Positions 12,767 through 12,778 of a stretch of 12,778 nt of DNA are shown here, one piece after another. The notes under the pieces are model-generated. The model saw only the letters and a list, made by a program, of their open reading frames with translations, searched no databases and was not told the origin of the DNA. The stretch comes from Bdellovibrionales bacterium (GTDB lineage: Bacteria > Bdellovibrionota > Bdellovibrionia > Bdellovibrionales > UBA1609), in assembly GCA_026713205.1 (NCBI GenBank), contig JAPOOY010000111.1:1-12778 (forward strand), given 5' to 3'. Position 1 is the stretch's first letter, and each line of letters begins with the position of its first letter. Position numbers and translations under genes: made by a program.

Positions 12767-12778
12767 CGTTTTGCCACA

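Overview
The window looks like a chromosomal segment of a moderately AT-rich Gram-negative bacterium. Two blocks of housekeeping genes flank an accessory stretch that is loosely packed and littered with small repeats. The order rpsP-khpA-rimM-trmD-rplS, with a KH-domain gene after rpsP, is typical of Firmicutes, Deltaproteobacteria and Bdellovibrionota and not of Alpha- or Gammaproteobacteria. A probable outer-membrane beta-barrel protein (4267-5391) argues for a diderm, so a delta/Bdellovibrio-like lineage is my best guess. The species cannot be named from this sequence.

Layout. 110-2599 (+): ribosomal protein S16, KhpA, RimM, TrmD and L19, one translation/ribosome-maturation operon. The junction trmD-rplS carries a roughly 130-bp tandem triplication of the trmD 3' end. 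2600-5400: a 5'-truncated PD-(D/E)XK nuclease fragment (+), a HigBA/RelE-type toxin-antitoxin pair (-) whose toxin gene is split by a 111-bp repeat element, and a divergent LpxR-like outer-membrane protein (+). 5400-10550: an ORC/Cdc6-like AAA+ ATPase (-), glpX (class II fructose-1,6-bisphosphatase, -), and an AAA_14/DUF4143 ATPase with a nuclease-like C-terminus (-), separated by gene-poor stretches. 10659-12647 (-): nnr and tsaE, a metabolite-repair gene followed by a tRNA t6A gene. Their junction holds a 52-bp tandem repeat that creates two overlapping mini-cistrons.

The most interesting content is not a gene. It is a family of non-coding MITE-like elements about 100-200 bp long, with imperfect terminal inverted repeats (TACC/TACT...TTTGAAA-TTTCCGG) and TA target duplications. 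Copies are visible near 3184-3271, 3670-3780, 5508-5608, 9041-9242, 10595-10655 and 12676-12766, with fragments near 8759-8893. The copy in the toxin gene is diagnostic: removing the element plus one TA restores a full-length toxin frame that ends by overlapping the antitoxin start. The toxin-antitoxin module is also bracketed by an exact 18-bp direct repeat and has a 20-bp palindrome (one mismatched pair) just upstream of the toxin start, a likely operator. I found no tRNA, rRNA, CRISPR array or intact transposase.
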